This document shows positions 42,413-51,538 of a DNA stretch of 64,000 nucleotides, piece after piece. The translations under genes and the position numbers were made by a program. The notes below the pieces were generated by a model. The model was not told the origin of the DNA. It ran no database searches and saw nothing but the letters and a program-made list of their open reading frames with translations. Within the stretch, counting starts at the first letter, position 1. Every line of letters starts with the position of its first letter. Location of the stretch: the NCBI RefSeq assembly GCF_902832885.1, contig NZ_CADFDK010000002.1, positions 496,001 to 560,000 of the forward strand, written 5' to 3'. The DNA comes from Burkholderia seminalis DSM 23518. GTDB taxonomy: Bacteria > Pseudomonadota > Gammaproteobacteria > Burkholderiales > Burkholderiaceae.

Positions 42413-43531
42413 ATGAACCAACCGAACGGGCGGGCCGACCGGCTTGCCGTACCGCTTGCCGCGCTGCTCGCCTGCGCCGCGCTGCCGGCCGCCGCGCAAT
42501 CGAGCGTGACGCTCTACGGCCGCATCGATACCGCGGTCGAATACGCGAATGCCGGGCCGAACCATGTGGCGCGCATGGGCAGCGGCAACTTGTGGGCGTC
42601 GCAGTGGGGGCTGAAGGGCGTCGAGGATCTCGGCGGCGGCTACGCGACGATCTTCAAGCTCGAGGACGGTTTCAACGCGGGCAGCGGCGCGCTGTCGAAC
42701 GGCAGCGCGCTGTTCGGCCGCGAAGCGTGGGTCGGCATCACGGGGCCGTTCGGCGGCGTGCAGTTCGGCGAGCTTTACACGATCCTGCATACGACGCTCG
42801 TCACGTACAGCCTGCCGGGCCTCGGCGCGGGGCTCGCGTGGGGCAACGCGACCAACAATTTCGTCGGCCCCGCGTTCCTGCGCGTGCGCAACGCGATGCG
42901 CTACACGTCGCCGCGCTACGCGGGCTTCATGCTGCGCGCGATGGCCGCGCGCGGCACCAACGGCGCGGCCGGGCAGCCGGCGACGCTCGGCGACACGTAT
43001 GGCGCGGGCATCAACTACGTGCGCGGCGGCCTGTCGGTCGACGTCGACTACATGCAGCAGAAGTTCAGCCCCGTGGCGGCCTCCGCGCTCGGCGACACCA
43101 GCCCGGCCGCGAACGGCAACTACACGCTCGGCGCGATTTCGTACGACTTCAACGTCGTGAAGGTCGCCGCGCTGTACCTGCGCCATCGCGGCGGCCCCGA
43201 CGTCGCGGCCGCGATCGACAGCCAGAGCGCGTATCCGCACAGCGACATCATGGAGCTGAGCGCGACGGTGCCGATCGGGCGCGCGTCGCTGCTGTTGAGC
43301 GTCGGCCATTACCGGAAGGTCGCGGACAGCGACGGCAATGCCGATTCGTACGGCATCCGGTTCGACTATCCGCTGTCGAAGCGCACGGTGCTGTACACGG
43401 GCGCCGCGATGGTGCGCAACGGCGCGCATGCGCGCTTCGTCGTCAACGGCGCGGCGGGTGGCGGCGTCGCGGTCGCCAGGCCGGGCGCCACCGCCAGCTC
43501 GATCGTCGCGGGCATCCTCACGGCGTTCTGA
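42413..43531 (+). CDS. Outer-membrane general porin
   Basis: A 372-residue porin. The signal peptide has a hydrophobic stretch LAVPLAALLACAALPAAAQ with cleavage before QSSVTLYGRIDTAVEYANAG, the classic Burkholderia porin mature start. Later marks are SQWGLKGVEDLGGGYATIFK and FGREAWVGITGPFGG. It ends in Phe, as required for outer-membrane insertion, though the last residues (GILTAF) differ from the usual HxF end. ATG 42413 was chosen ahead of the signal. It would give passage to small hydrophilic solutes, perhaps auxin or the opine-type substrates coded nearby. Confidence 0.9.
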   Translation: MNQPNGRADRLAVPLAALLACAALPAAAQSSVTLYGRIDTAVEYANAGPNHVARMGSGNLWASQWGLKGVEDLGGGYATIFKLEDGFNAGSGALSNGSALFGREAWVGITGPFGGVQFGELYTILHTTLVTYSLPGLGAGLAWGNATNNFVGPAFLRVRNAMRYTSPRYAGFMLRAMAARGTNGAAGQPATLGDTYGAGINYVRGGLSVDVDYMQQKFSPVAASALGDTSPAANGNYTLGAISYDFNVVKVAALYLRHRGGPDVAAAIDSQSAYPHSDIMELSATVPIGRASLLLSVGHYRKVADSDGNADSYGIRFDYPLSKRTVLYTGAAMVRNGAHARFVVNGAAGGGVAVARPGATASSIVAGILTAF

Positions 43532-43563
43532 GCGTCTCGCCCGCGCCGCGCCCGCTCGCGCCG

Positions 43564-44601
43564 CTACGCGCAGGCGGGCGGCTGCGGCGCGAGCCATGCG
43601 TCGAACGGCGCCTGCTCGCCGATGTTGAACAGCTCGAGCAGCAGCGCGCGCAGCCAGCGATGGCCGGGGTCCGCGTCGAAGCGCCGGTGCCAGTACGCGT
43701 TGACGGCCCATTCGCCGGCACCCGCGATCTCGTACAGCGCGCACGGCTGCCGCGCGGCGAACGTGATCGCGATCGTCTCCGGCAGGATCAGCGCGTAATC
43801 GCCGTGTTGCAGCAGCGCGGGCACCACCATGAAATCGGGCAACGCGGCGCGCACGCGCGGCATCAGCGCGTGCCGTTCGAGCAGTTGCATCGACTGCGGA
43901 TGCGACGTGACCGCGACGAAGCGCAGCGCGTCGGGCGCGGCGCCGTCGAGCACGAAATCGTCGGGCAGCCCGGCGCGCCGCGCGGTGCGGCGCGGCATCA
44001 GCAGCACGCAGCGCTCGTGCAGCAGCGCGGTGCGCTGGAAGTGGCTCGAGGCGTCGGCGAAATGCCCGAGTGCGAAGTCGATGCGCCCCGATTCGAGCGC
44101 GACGTTGAGCTGGCATTCGTCGACGTGCAGCGTCTCGATCACCGCGCCCGGCGCGCGGCGGTCGAACGCGGCGAGCAGCGTCGGCAGGAACGCGCTCGCC
44201 GCGAAATCGCTCATATGCAGGCGGAACACGCGCTGCGTGCTGTCGGGCGTGAAACGCGACCCTTCGTCGAGCACGTCCTGCAGGATCGCGAGCGCCTTGT
44301 CGACCGAGATCGCGAGCCGCTGCGCGCGCGGCGTCGGTTCGACGCCGGTGCCGGTGCGCACGAACAGCGCGTCGCGGAACATCAGCCGCAGCCGGCCGAG
44401 CGCATGGCTGACCGACGGCTGCGTGACGCCGAGCCGTAGCGCCGCGCGGCCCACGTGCCGCTCCTCGTAGACCGCGCGAAACGTCTTCAACAGGTTGAGA
44501 TCGAGATCCTGCACGCGCAAGCCGTCGGGCGAGTCGGCGTCGTGCGATGAAGGTTCGGGGCGGGCCGGCGTCAGCGGGCGGCCGGTTGCGGCGTGCATCA
44601 T
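43564..44601 (-). CDS. LysR-family regulator coupled to an AraC gene
   Basis: A 345-residue regulator with an unusual 30-residue N-terminal extension before the family start VQDLDLNLLKTFRAVYEERH. The DNA-binding helices read LGVTQPSVSHALGRLRLMF and the effector domain opens VFRLHMSDFAASAFLP. ATG 44601 overlaps the stop of the AraC gene (ATGA); a GTG near residue 30 would give the usual length. It converges on the porin gene, a plausible target. Confidence 0.85.
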   Translation of the reverse strand: MMHAATGRPLTPARPEPSSHDADSPDGLRVQDLDLNLLKTFRAVYEERHVGRAALRLGVTQPSVSHALGRLRLMFRDALFVRTGTGVEPTPRAQRLAISVDKALAILQDVLDEGSRFTPDSTQRVFRLHMSDFAASAFLPTLLAAFDRRAPGAVIETLHVDECQLNVALESGRIDFALGHFADASSHFQRTALLHERCVLLMPRRTARRAGLPDDFVLDGAAPDALRFVAVTSHPQSMQLLERHALMPRVRAALPDFMVVPALLQHGDYALILPETIAITFAARQPCALYEIAGAGEWAVNAYWHRRFDADPGHRWLRALLLELFNIGEQAPFDAWLAPQPPACA

Positions 44602-45566
44602 CGTGTCTGCCTCGCGGTAACGGAAGGCGCATGGCCGTAACGCCGCGCATAGGCCTTCGCGAAATGGCCGAAACCGTGGACGCCGTGCGCGATCAGCACG
44701 TCGGTCACGCTGCGCGCGTCGCCGCGTTGCAGCGCCGCGTGTACGGCCGTGAGCCGGCGTTCGCGCACGTACGCGGCGGGGGTGGTGTCCAGGAACGCGC
44801 GGAACGCGTGCTGCAGCGTGCGCGGGGCGACGCCCGCGACGGCCGCCAGCGCGGCGAGCGCGAGCGGCTCGCCGAGATGCGCATCGACGTGGTCGCACGC
44901 GCGGCGCACGTATGCCGGCAGCGGCGGCGTACGGTGCGCGAGCGCGTCGCTGTACGCATGCGGCAGGTGCGTGAGCAGCAGCGACATCAGCCACGCGGTG
45001 AGGTCCGCGCCGAATACGGGCGACGCGGTGCCGATGCCCGGCCGGGCGCCCAGCCGGCACAGGTATTCGAAGGTGGGCAAGACGAGCGCGGCGCCCGTGT
45101 CGCCGCTCGCGAGCGCGAACTGCAGCGGCCGCGTGAGTGTCGTCTGCAGCATGTCCTGCAGCTTGCGTTCGAGCGCGCCGCGCTCGAGGCGCAGCACGAG
45201 ATTGCGGCAATCGGGGCTCGTGCGCAGGCGGCTCGCGCGCGCGGGCGACGACACCGTCAGCTCGCCGGGGCCCGCGCGCGCAACGACATTGCCGGCCCGC
45301 AGCTCGCACGCGCCGGCGAGCGTCAGCCTGAACAGGAAATGATCGGCGTCGTCGCCGAACTCGATGTGCGTTTCGCGGCCGTAGCAGAGTTCAAGCAGCG
45401 CGCCGTGGTGCAGCGGCACTTCGTACAGCTCCGCATGAAACGGATCGCGGCCGCACGCGGCCATCCGGTGCGGCCCGAGCCGGTGCGCGACCGCGCGTTC
45501 GACGTCGTCGGGCGCCTGCAGCGTGCCCAGCCGGTTCGGCGCATGGCGGGAAAGGGCGATGTCCAT
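44598..45566 (-). CDS. AraC-family regulator divergent from opine dehydrogenase gene
   Basis: A 322-residue regulator starting MDIALSRHAPNRLGTLQAPD. Residues about 1-190 form an AraC-binding-like ligand domain (HIEFGDDADHFLFRLTLAGA); the C-terminal AraC DNA-binding domain has LALAALAAVAGVAPRTLQHA and HGVHGFGHFAKAYARRYGHAP. It is the first gene of a two-regulator unit with the LysR gene and lies 149 bp from the divergent opine dehydrogenase gene. Two 9-bp direct repeats 20 bp apart between them match the spacing of AraC half sites. Confidence 0.86.
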   Translation of the reverse strand: MDIALSRHAPNRLGTLQAPDDVERAVAHRLGPHRMAACGRDPFHAELYEVPLHHGALLELCYGRETHIEFGDDADHFLFRLTLAGACELRAGNVVARAGPGELTVSSPARASRLRTSPDCRNLVLRLERGALERKLQDMLQTTLTRPLQFALASGDTGAALVLPTFEYLCRLGARPGIGTASPVFGADLTAWLMSLLLTHLPHAYSDALAHRTPPLPAYVRRACDHVDAHLGEPLALAALAAVAGVAPRTLQHAFRAFLDTTPAAYVRERRLTAVHAALQRGDARSVTDVLIAHGVHGFGHFAKAYARRYGHAPSVTARQTR

Positions 45567-45621
45567 TCGTAGACCTCGTGGCGGATGCCGGGGCGCGGCG
45601 GGATGCGCAGCGCCGCGATTG

Positions 45622-45650
45622 CGTTGCGCGAACGGGCGTGTCGTTGCGCG
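45622..45650. promoter_or_regulatory. AraC-type operator candidate: direct repeats at 20-bp period
   Basis: CGTTGCGCG occurs at 45622-45630 and again at 45642-45650, exactly two helical turns apart, between the divergent AraC and opine dehydrogenase starts. AraC-family activators typically bind tandem direct half sites about 20-21 bp apart near the -35 region. Confidence 0.55.
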
Positions 45651-45715
45651 TTTTGAAGCGACGCGGCGCGGGCCGCCGCGTAGTCTCGGAAACACTCAAT
45701 CACCGGGAGACGGCA

Positions 45716-46822
45716 ATGAAGGTATGTGTTCTGGGCGGCGGCCACGGCTGCCATGCGGCGGCCATCGACCTGCTCGAGAAGGGCCACGACGTGACGTGGT
45801 GGCGGCGCGACCGGGAGCCGCACGCGCGGCTGCGCGAGCTTGGCGTGCTGAACGTGACCGACTATCGCGGCAAGCGCGCGGTGACGCTCGGCGATGCGCC
45901 CGGCGCGATCCGCCTGACCGACGATCTCGCGGCCGCACTGCGCGGCGCGCGGCTCGTCGTGGTGCCGCTGCCGTCCACGTCGCACGATGCACTCGCCGCG
46001 CAGGTCGCGCCGCTGCTGGCGGACGGTCAGGTCGTGTTCCTGCCGCCGGGCACGTTCGGCAGCTTCGTGTTCGCGCGCGCGGCGGCCGATGCCGGCAACC
46101 GTTCGCGCGTCGCGTTCGCCGAAACGGGCACGCTGCCGTATCTCGTGCGCAAGCATGGCGACAACGAGGTGGTGATCAGCGCCTATGCGACGCGCCTGCC
46201 GACCGGCGTGTTGCCGGCGAGCGCGGCCGGCTGGGCGTTCGACGTGCTGCGCGCGGGCTATGCGTCGGTCGAGCCGGTCGAGGATGCGTTGTCCGGCGCG
46301 CTGATGAACGCAGGCCCGGTGATCCATCCGCCGTTGATCCTGATGAACGCCGGGCCGCTCGAGCACTTCGACGCGTGGGACATCCACAACGAGGGCACGC
46401 AGCCGTCGATCCGCCGCGTGACGAACGCGCTCGACGCCGAGCGCATCGCGGTGCGCGAAGCGCTCGGTTACCGCGCGCCGCATTTCCCGCTCGCGGATCA
46501 CTACGCGGCCGAAGGGGACGAGTGGATGTACGGGCGCGGCGCGCACGGCAAGCTGACCGAGAGCGGCGACTGGCGCGAGAAGATCGATCTGCGCACGCAT
46601 CGCTACATGCTCGAGGATACCCGGCTCGGGCTGTCGTTCGTCGTGTCGTGCGGGCGCCGGGCCGGCGTGCCGACGCCGGTCGCGCAGGGGCTGCTGAGCA
46701 TCGCGAGCGCGGTCGCGGAGCGCGACCTGTACGCGGAAGGCCGCACGCTGGAGCGGCTCGGGCTGGCCGCGCTGTCGAACGACGCGCTGCGCGCGCTGCT
46801 CGGCAACGGGTACGCGGCATGA
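45716..46822 (+). CDS. Octopine/nopaline dehydrogenase-family protein
   Basis: A 368-residue NAD(P)-dependent enzyme. It opens MKVCVLGGGHGCHAAAIDLL with the Rossmann motif, and the opine-dehydrogenase C-terminal domain has NAGPVIHPPLILMNAGPLEH and DIHNEGTQPSIRRV, which includes the catalytic His-Asn environment. Family members reductively join an amino acid and a keto acid, or run the reverse to break opines. GGGAGACGGCA precedes ATG 45716. It overlaps the next gene by 4 bp, and the surrounding oxidase and importer genes favour a catabolic role. Confidence 0.85.
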   Translation: MKVCVLGGGHGCHAAAIDLLEKGHDVTWWRRDREPHARLRELGVLNVTDYRGKRAVTLGDAPGAIRLTDDLAAALRGARLVVVPLPSTSHDALAAQVAPLLADGQVVFLPPGTFGSFVFARAAADAGNRSRVAFAETGTLPYLVRKHGDNEVVISAYATRLPTGVLPASAAGWAFDVLRAGYASVEPVEDALSGALMNAGPVIHPPLILMNAGPLEHFDAWDIHNEGTQPSIRRVTNALDAERIAVREALGYRAPHFPLADHYAAEGDEWMYGRGAHGKLTESGDWREKIDLRTHRYMLEDTRLGLSFVVSCGRRAGVPTPVAQGLLSIASAVAERDLYAEGRTLERLGLAALSNDALRALLGNGYAA

Positions 46823-47829
46823 AGGCGGCCGCCGATGTGACGCGCATCCACGTGCTCGGCGCGGGGCGCATGGGGCAGGGGATCGCGCTCGTGTTCGCGT
46901 ACGCGGGCCTCGACGTGACGCTGATCGACTTCAAGCGGCGCGATGCGGCCGGCTGGCGCGCGTTCGGCGAGCGCACGCGCGACGGGATCGCCAGGCCGCT
47001 GCACGCGCAGGTCGCGCTCGGCGGCATCGATGCCGCGCAGGCCGCAGCGGTCGTCGCGCGCATCGCGCTCGTCTCGCACGACGGCGCGGCGGACGCGGTG
47101 CGTGACGCCGATGTCGTGTTCGAGGCGCTGCCCGAGGTGCTGGACGCGAAAGCCGACGCGCTGCGCTGGCTCGGCGAGCACGTCGATGCGCGGGCAACGA
47201 TCGCGTCGACCACATCGACGTTCGTCGTCACGGAACTGCAACGCCATGTCACGCATCCCGCGCGGATGCTGAACGCGCACTGGCTCAATCCCGCGCTGCT
47301 GATGCCGCTCGTCGAGATCAGCCGCAGCGACGCGACGGACCCGTCCGTCGTCGACATGCTTGCCGCGCTGCTCGGGCGCGTCGGCAAGAAGCCGGTGATC
47401 TGCGGGCCGGCGCCCGGCTATATCGTGCCACGCATCCAGGCGCTCGCGATGAACGAGGCCGCGCGGATGGTCGAGGAGGGCGTCGCCAGCGCGGAGGATA
47501 TCGACACGGCGATCCGCACCGGCTTCGGGCCACGCTTCGCGGTGCTCGGGCTGCTCGAATTCATCGACTGGGGCGGCTGCGACATTCTGTACTACGCGTC
47601 GCGGTATCTGGCCGGCGAGATCGGCCCGCGCTTCGCCCCGGCCGCGAGCGTCGTGCGCAACATGGAAGCCGGGCGCGACGGCGTGCGTACCGGCGCGGGT
47701 TTCCACGACTATGCGGACGTCGACGTCCCCGCGTACATGCGGCAGCGGCTCGGCGAATTCGCGCGGCTGCTCGAGCACCTGGGGCTCGCGCCGGCGTTCG
47801 ACGGCGCGCGGCGCGACGCCGGGCGCTGA
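46819..47829 (+). CDS. 3-hydroxyacyl-CoA dehydrogenase-family protein
   Basis: A 336-residue NAD-dependent dehydrogenase: IHVLGAGRMGQGIALVFAYA is the cofactor motif, VVFEALPEVLDAKADALRWL and TSTFVVTELQRHVTHPARML carry the family's catalytic loop, and HWLNPALLMPLVEISRS plus PGYIVPRIQALAMNEAARMV follow. The His of the 3HAD catalytic pair falls in NAHWLNP. It is translationally coupled (ATGA) to the opine dehydrogenase. Single-domain members also act on free hydroxy acids (gulonate, carnitine type), so a CoA substrate is not certain. Confidence 0.85.
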   Translation: MKAAADVTRIHVLGAGRMGQGIALVFAYAGLDVTLIDFKRRDAAGWRAFGERTRDGIARPLHAQVALGGIDAAQAAAVVARIALVSHDGAADAVRDADVVFEALPEVLDAKADALRWLGEHVDARATIASTTSTFVVTELQRHVTHPARMLNAHWLNPALLMPLVEISRSDATDPSVVDMLAALLGRVGKKPVICGPAPGYIVPRIQALAMNEAARMVEEGVASAEDIDTAIRTGFGPRFAVLGLLEFIDWGGCDILYYASRYLAGEIGPRFAPAASVVRNMEAGRDGVRTGAGFHDYADVDVPAYMRQRLGEFARLLEHLGLAPAFDGARRDAGR

Positions 47830-47840
47830 CCGTCGCGCGA

Positions 47841-49178
47841 TCATGCGGCGTCGCCGCGTGAGCCGTCGGCGTGCGGGGTGCGCGTCTCGCGCATCACGCA
47901 CAGGGTCGCGACGGTCACGAGGCCGAGCGCGACGAGGAACAGCGACACGGGCCACGACGCGTGATAGCGCGCGAGCAGCGCGGTGGCGATCAGCGGCGAC
48001 ATCCCGCCCGCGAAGATCGACGCGACCTCATGCCCGAGCGCGACGCCCGAGTAGCGTACCTCGGTGCTGAACAGCTCGCCGACGAGCGCGGGCAGCGTAC
48101 CGATCATCGCGCCGTGGCTCACGGCCGTGCCGACCGTCAGCGCGAGCCAGACGAGCGGCGTCGCGCGCGTATCGAGCAGCCAGAAGAACGGAAACGCGCA
48201 TGCGACGAGGCTCAGCGCGCCGATCAGGTACACGGGCTTGCGGCCGATCCGGTCGGACAGCCGGCCCCACGCGAGCATCGCGCCCATCTCGACGATCATC
48301 GCGATCATCACGCCGGTCAGCATCACGCCGTTCGGGATGCCGAGGTACTTGCCGTAGACGAGCGAGAACGCGAGAAAGATGTACGCACCGCCGTTCTCGG
48401 CCACGCGCAGCCCCATCGCGAGCAGGATTTCCTTCGGATGGCGGCGGATGCACTCGACGATCGGCAGGTGCGTGCGCGCGCCGCGCTGGCCGGCCTGCTC
48501 GAAGTCGCGGCTTTCCGGCAGGTGGCGGCGGATATAGATGCCGATCGCGAAGATGACGATGCTCGCGAGGAACGGCAGCCGCCAGCCCCAGGTGCGGAAC
48601 AGGTCGTCCGGCAGCGTCTGCGCGGCCAGGAACGCGGCCGACGACAGGACGAAGCCGCCGCCCACGCCGAGCTGGCTCCACGCCGCGTAGTAGCCGCGCT
48701 GCTCCGGCGGCGCGTTCTCGCTGATCATCAGTACACCGCCGCCCCATTCGCCGCCGGACGCGATGCCCTGCAGCAGGCGCAGCACGACGAGCGCGGCCGG
48801 CGCCCACAACCCGATCTGCGCATAGGTCGGCAGCAGGCCGATCGCGAAGGTCGACGCGCCCATGATCAGCAGCGTCCACACGAGCGACGCCTTGCGCCCG
48901 TAACGATCGCCGACGTGGCCGAACACGATCCCGCCGAGCGGGCGCGCGACGAAGCCGAGCGCGAACGCCGCGAACGCGGCGAGGCTGCCCGCGAGCGGCG
49001 ATGCGCCGGGCGGAAAGAACACATGGCCGAACACGAGCGCGGCAGCCGTGCCGTACACGAAGAAGTCATACCACTCCATCGCGTTGCCGGCGACGGAGGC
49101 GATGACGATCCGGCGCAGCTGCCGGTCGGCGAGCGGCCGGGCGGCGCTCGGGGATTGCACGGTGTCGGTCGGGTACAT
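47841..49178 (-). CDS. MFS transporter, metabolite:H+ symporter (MHS) family
   Basis: A 445-residue carrier. It has the MHS opening IASVAGNAMEWYDFFVYGTA, the loop motif GHVGDRYGRKASLVWTL, and RLLQGIASGGEWGGGVLMIS before helix 5. Twelve helices are apparent. Related proteins import proline/betaine, shikimate, citrate or alpha-ketoglutarate. It ends 11 bp from the convergent 3HAD-like gene and lies downstream of the oxidase/ABC operon on the same strand after a 165-bp gap. Confidence 0.87.
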   Translation of the reverse strand: MYPTDTVQSPSAARPLADRQLRRIVIASVAGNAMEWYDFFVYGTAAALVFGHVFFPPGASPLAGSLAAFAAFALGFVARPLGGIVFGHVGDRYGRKASLVWTLLIMGASTFAIGLLPTYAQIGLWAPAALVVLRLLQGIASGGEWGGGVLMISENAPPEQRGYYAAWSQLGVGGGFVLSSAAFLAAQTLPDDLFRTWGWRLPFLASIVIFAIGIYIRRHLPESRDFEQAGQRGARTHLPIVECIRRHPKEILLAMGLRVAENGGAYIFLAFSLVYGKYLGIPNGVMLTGVMIAMIVEMGAMLAWGRLSDRIGRKPVYLIGALSLVACAFPFFWLLDTRATPLVWLALTVGTAVSHGAMIGTLPALVGELFSTEVRYSGVALGHEVASIFAGGMSPLIATALLARYHASWPVSLFLVALGLVTVATLCVMRETRTPHADGSRGDAA

Positions 49179-49343
49179 GGCGGACTCTGAAGGGGGCGGG
49201 CGCGTGCCGTCTCGTGCAGCACTGCGGGCTAGTGTTGTCGGCCCGCCGCGTCCCGGTCAAATCCGCAGAAAAAGGGGAGTGTCATCACTCCCGCAAATGA
49301 TGGTCGCGGCGCGCGGTCCCGTGCCGCCGCGCGCCGCGGCCGG

Positions 49344-50390
49344 TTACCGCTCGATCTGCCGGTTCCAGCGCGTATCCCACTGCGCGCGGCGCGCGTTGAT
49401 CGCGGCCCAGTCGACCACCGTCACCTTGCGCACGAGATCGTCGACGTTGCCGAGGCTCTGCTGCATCGCGGCAGGCATCTTCGCGAGGCGGTTGGTCGGG
49501 ATCTGCTTGCCGGCCTCGGCCGCCTTCGTCTGCGCGGGCGCGGACAGCAGGAACTGCGCGAGCTTCTGCGCGAGCTGCGGATCGGGGTTGTTCGCGACCA
49601 CGCACAGGTCGACGAGCAGCAACACGGGGCCTTCCTTCGGGTTCGCGTACGCGACGGGAATGCCCTTGTCCTGCAGATCGCCGACGCCGGTCGGCGTGAG
49701 CGGGAACAAGCCGGCTTCGCCGGTCTGCACCATCTCGGAGATCTTCGCCGAGTTCGGGATGTACTCGACGACGTTCGGCCCGACCGTGCTCGCCCACTTG
49801 CTGAAGCCGGGCTCGACATTCTGCTCGTTGCCGCCCAGCAGCCGGTTGATCGCGAGGAAGCCGTGCAGCCCGAACGTGCTGCTCGACGCCGACTGGAACA
49901 CGACCTTGCCCTTGTATTTCGGGTCGGCGAAGTCCAGCCACGACGTCGGAGGCGCCCAGCCTTTCTCCGTGAACAGTTTCCGGTTGTACGCGATGCCGGT
50001 CATCCCGAGCTGCACGCCCGCGCCGACGTCGTCCTTCATCCGCGCGAACGGATACAGCTCCTTCAGCACCGGCGAATCGTCGAGCTTCTGGCACACGCCG
50101 AGGCTGACCGCGCGCGCCATCACGCCGTCGTCGAGGAACGCGACGTGGATCTGCGGCTTGTTGCGGTTCGCGAGCAACTTCGCGAGCACGTCCGACGACG
50201 TGCCGGGCACGACGACCACCTTTACGTTGTTCGCTTTCTCGAAGTCGGGCAGCACCTGGCTCGTATAGGCCTTCTCCATCGGCCCGCCGTTCATGCCGAC
50301 GTAGATCGTCTTCGTTTGCGCGAACGCGGGCGCGCCGGCGCCCGCGAGGCAGAGGGCGGCGGCCGCCGCGATCGTTCCGAGCAGTTTCAT
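49344..50390 (-). CDS. ABC transporter periplasmic binding protein, polyamine/iron-type
   Basis: A 348-residue exported protein. The signal peptide is MKLLGTIAAAAALCLAGAGA with cleavage at AFA. The mature part begins QTKTIYVGMNGGPMEKAYTS and has the PotD/family-1 pattern (GVQLGMTGIAYNRKLF, PTSWLDFADPKYKGKVVF). The start overlaps the oxidase gene by 4 bp, making it the last gene of a seven-gene operon that also encodes both permeases and the ATPase. The ligand is probably an opine-like or cationic amino-acid derivative. Confidence 0.87.
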   Translation of the reverse strand: MKLLGTIAAAAALCLAGAGAPAFAQTKTIYVGMNGGPMEKAYTSQVLPDFEKANNVKVVVVPGTSSDVLAKLLANRNKPQIHVAFLDDGVMARAVSLGVCQKLDDSPVLKELYPFARMKDDVGAGVQLGMTGIAYNRKLFTEKGWAPPTSWLDFADPKYKGKVVFQSASSSTFGLHGFLAINRLLGGNEQNVEPGFSKWASTVGPNVVEYIPNSAKISEMVQTGEAGLFPLTPTGVGDLQDKGIPVAYANPKEGPVLLLVDLCVVANNPDPQLAQKLAQFLLSAPAQTKAAEAGKQIPTNRLAKMPAAMQQSLGNVDDLVRKVTVVDWAAINARRAQWDTRWNRQIER

Positions 50391-51538
50391 TTGTGGGTCT
50401 CCTCTTGACGGAAAGGGGCGGTCGGCGCGGTTTGCGGTGCGAAGCGGCCGATCGAGAATGCATCGAGTGGCGTGGCGGTTTCGCCGGTCGTGACGAGGTC
50501 GGCGAGCACGTCGCCGACGCCCGGCGCGAGCAGGAAGCCGCCGCCGGAAAAGCCGAACGCATGCAGCAGGCGCGGCGTCGTGCGGCTCGCGCCGATGATC
50601 GGGTTGTGGTCGGGCGTGCAGCCTTCAACGCCGCTCCAGGTGCGGATCAGCAGCGCATCGCGCAGCGCGGGCAGCAGCGCGCACGCGTCGCGCATCACGG
50701 CGCGCGTCGTATCGACCGACGGCTGGCCGAATTCGCCGTCGCCGCGGCCGCGTCCGCCACCGATCACGCAGTTGCCGCGCGCGACCTGCCGCGCGTACAC
50801 GCCGCCGCCGTATACGCCGAGGTTGTGCGTGATGAACGGCGGCAGCGGTTCGGTCACCCACATGTTCGGGTAGATCGGCTCCATCGGCACGGCTTCGCCG
50901 AAGCGTTCGGCGATCGTGTTCGCCCACGCGCCGGCCGAGTTGATCAGCCACGTCGCGGTGCATGCGCGGCCGCCGGCCTGAAAGTGAAAGCGCGCGCCGT
51001 CGTGGTGCACGTCGTCGACGGGCGTGTGCTCGAACACGTCCGCGCCCGCCGCGCGGGCCGCGCGCGCGAACGCGGGCGACACGAGGCGCGGGTTCGCATG
51101 GCCGTCGGTTTCGCACAGCGAGCCGCCGAGCGCCGCGCGGCCGAGCCACGGGTAGCGGCGGCGGAATGCGTCGCCGCGCATCACCTGCAGCGGCAAGCCG
51201 TGTTCGCCGGCGAGCGCGGCGTACGCGTCGAGCGCGTCGAGATCGGCGTCGCTGCGCGCGAGCCGCAGATGGCCCGACACGACGAATTCGCCGTCGATGC
51301 CGATCAGTTCGGGCAGGCGGTCCCAGATGCGCCGCGCACGCAGCGCGAGCGGCAGTTGCTCGGCCGGCCGGCCCTGGCAGCGCACGCCGCCGTAGTTCAC
51401 GCCGCTCGCCTGCGCGCCGCAATCGCGCCGTTCGAACAGCCCGGTGCGCAAGCCGCGGCGCGTCAGCGCGAGGGCGGCCGACGCGCCGACGAGGCCGCCG
51501 CCGACGATCGCGACGTCGTAATGCGGGCGCTCACTCAT
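50387..51538 (-). CDS. FAD-dependent oxidoreductase, DAO family (opine/D-amino acid oxidase subunit B-like)
   Basis: A 383-residue flavoprotein starting MSERPHYDVAIVGGGLVGAS. It has the DAO-family fold with SGVNYGGVRCQGRP near the FAD site and the closing FGFSGGGFLLAPGVGDVLAD. In octopine/nopaline oxidases and HcnABC-type enzymes this subunit oxidises the C-N bond, while the A subunit and a small ferredoxin complete the complex; both are encoded directly upstream. ATG 51538 lies inside the preceding gene (8-bp overlap), and the stop overlaps the binding-protein start. Confidence 0.85.
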   Translation of the reverse strand: MSERPHYDVAIVGGGLVGASAALALTRRGLRTGLFERRDCGAQASGVNYGGVRCQGRPAEQLPLALRARRIWDRLPELIGIDGEFVVSGHLRLARSDADLDALDAYAALAGEHGLPLQVMRGDAFRRRYPWLGRAALGGSLCETDGHANPRLVSPAFARAARAAGADVFEHTPVDDVHHDGARFHFQAGGRACTATWLINSAGAWANTIAERFGEAVPMEPIYPNMWVTEPLPPFITHNLGVYGGGVYARQVARGNCVIGGGRGRGDGEFGQPSVDTTRAVMRDACALLPALRDALLIRTWSGVEGCTPDHNPIIGASRTTPRLLHAFGFSGGGFLLAPGVGDVLADLVTTGETATPLDAFSIGRFAPQTAPTAPFRQEETHK

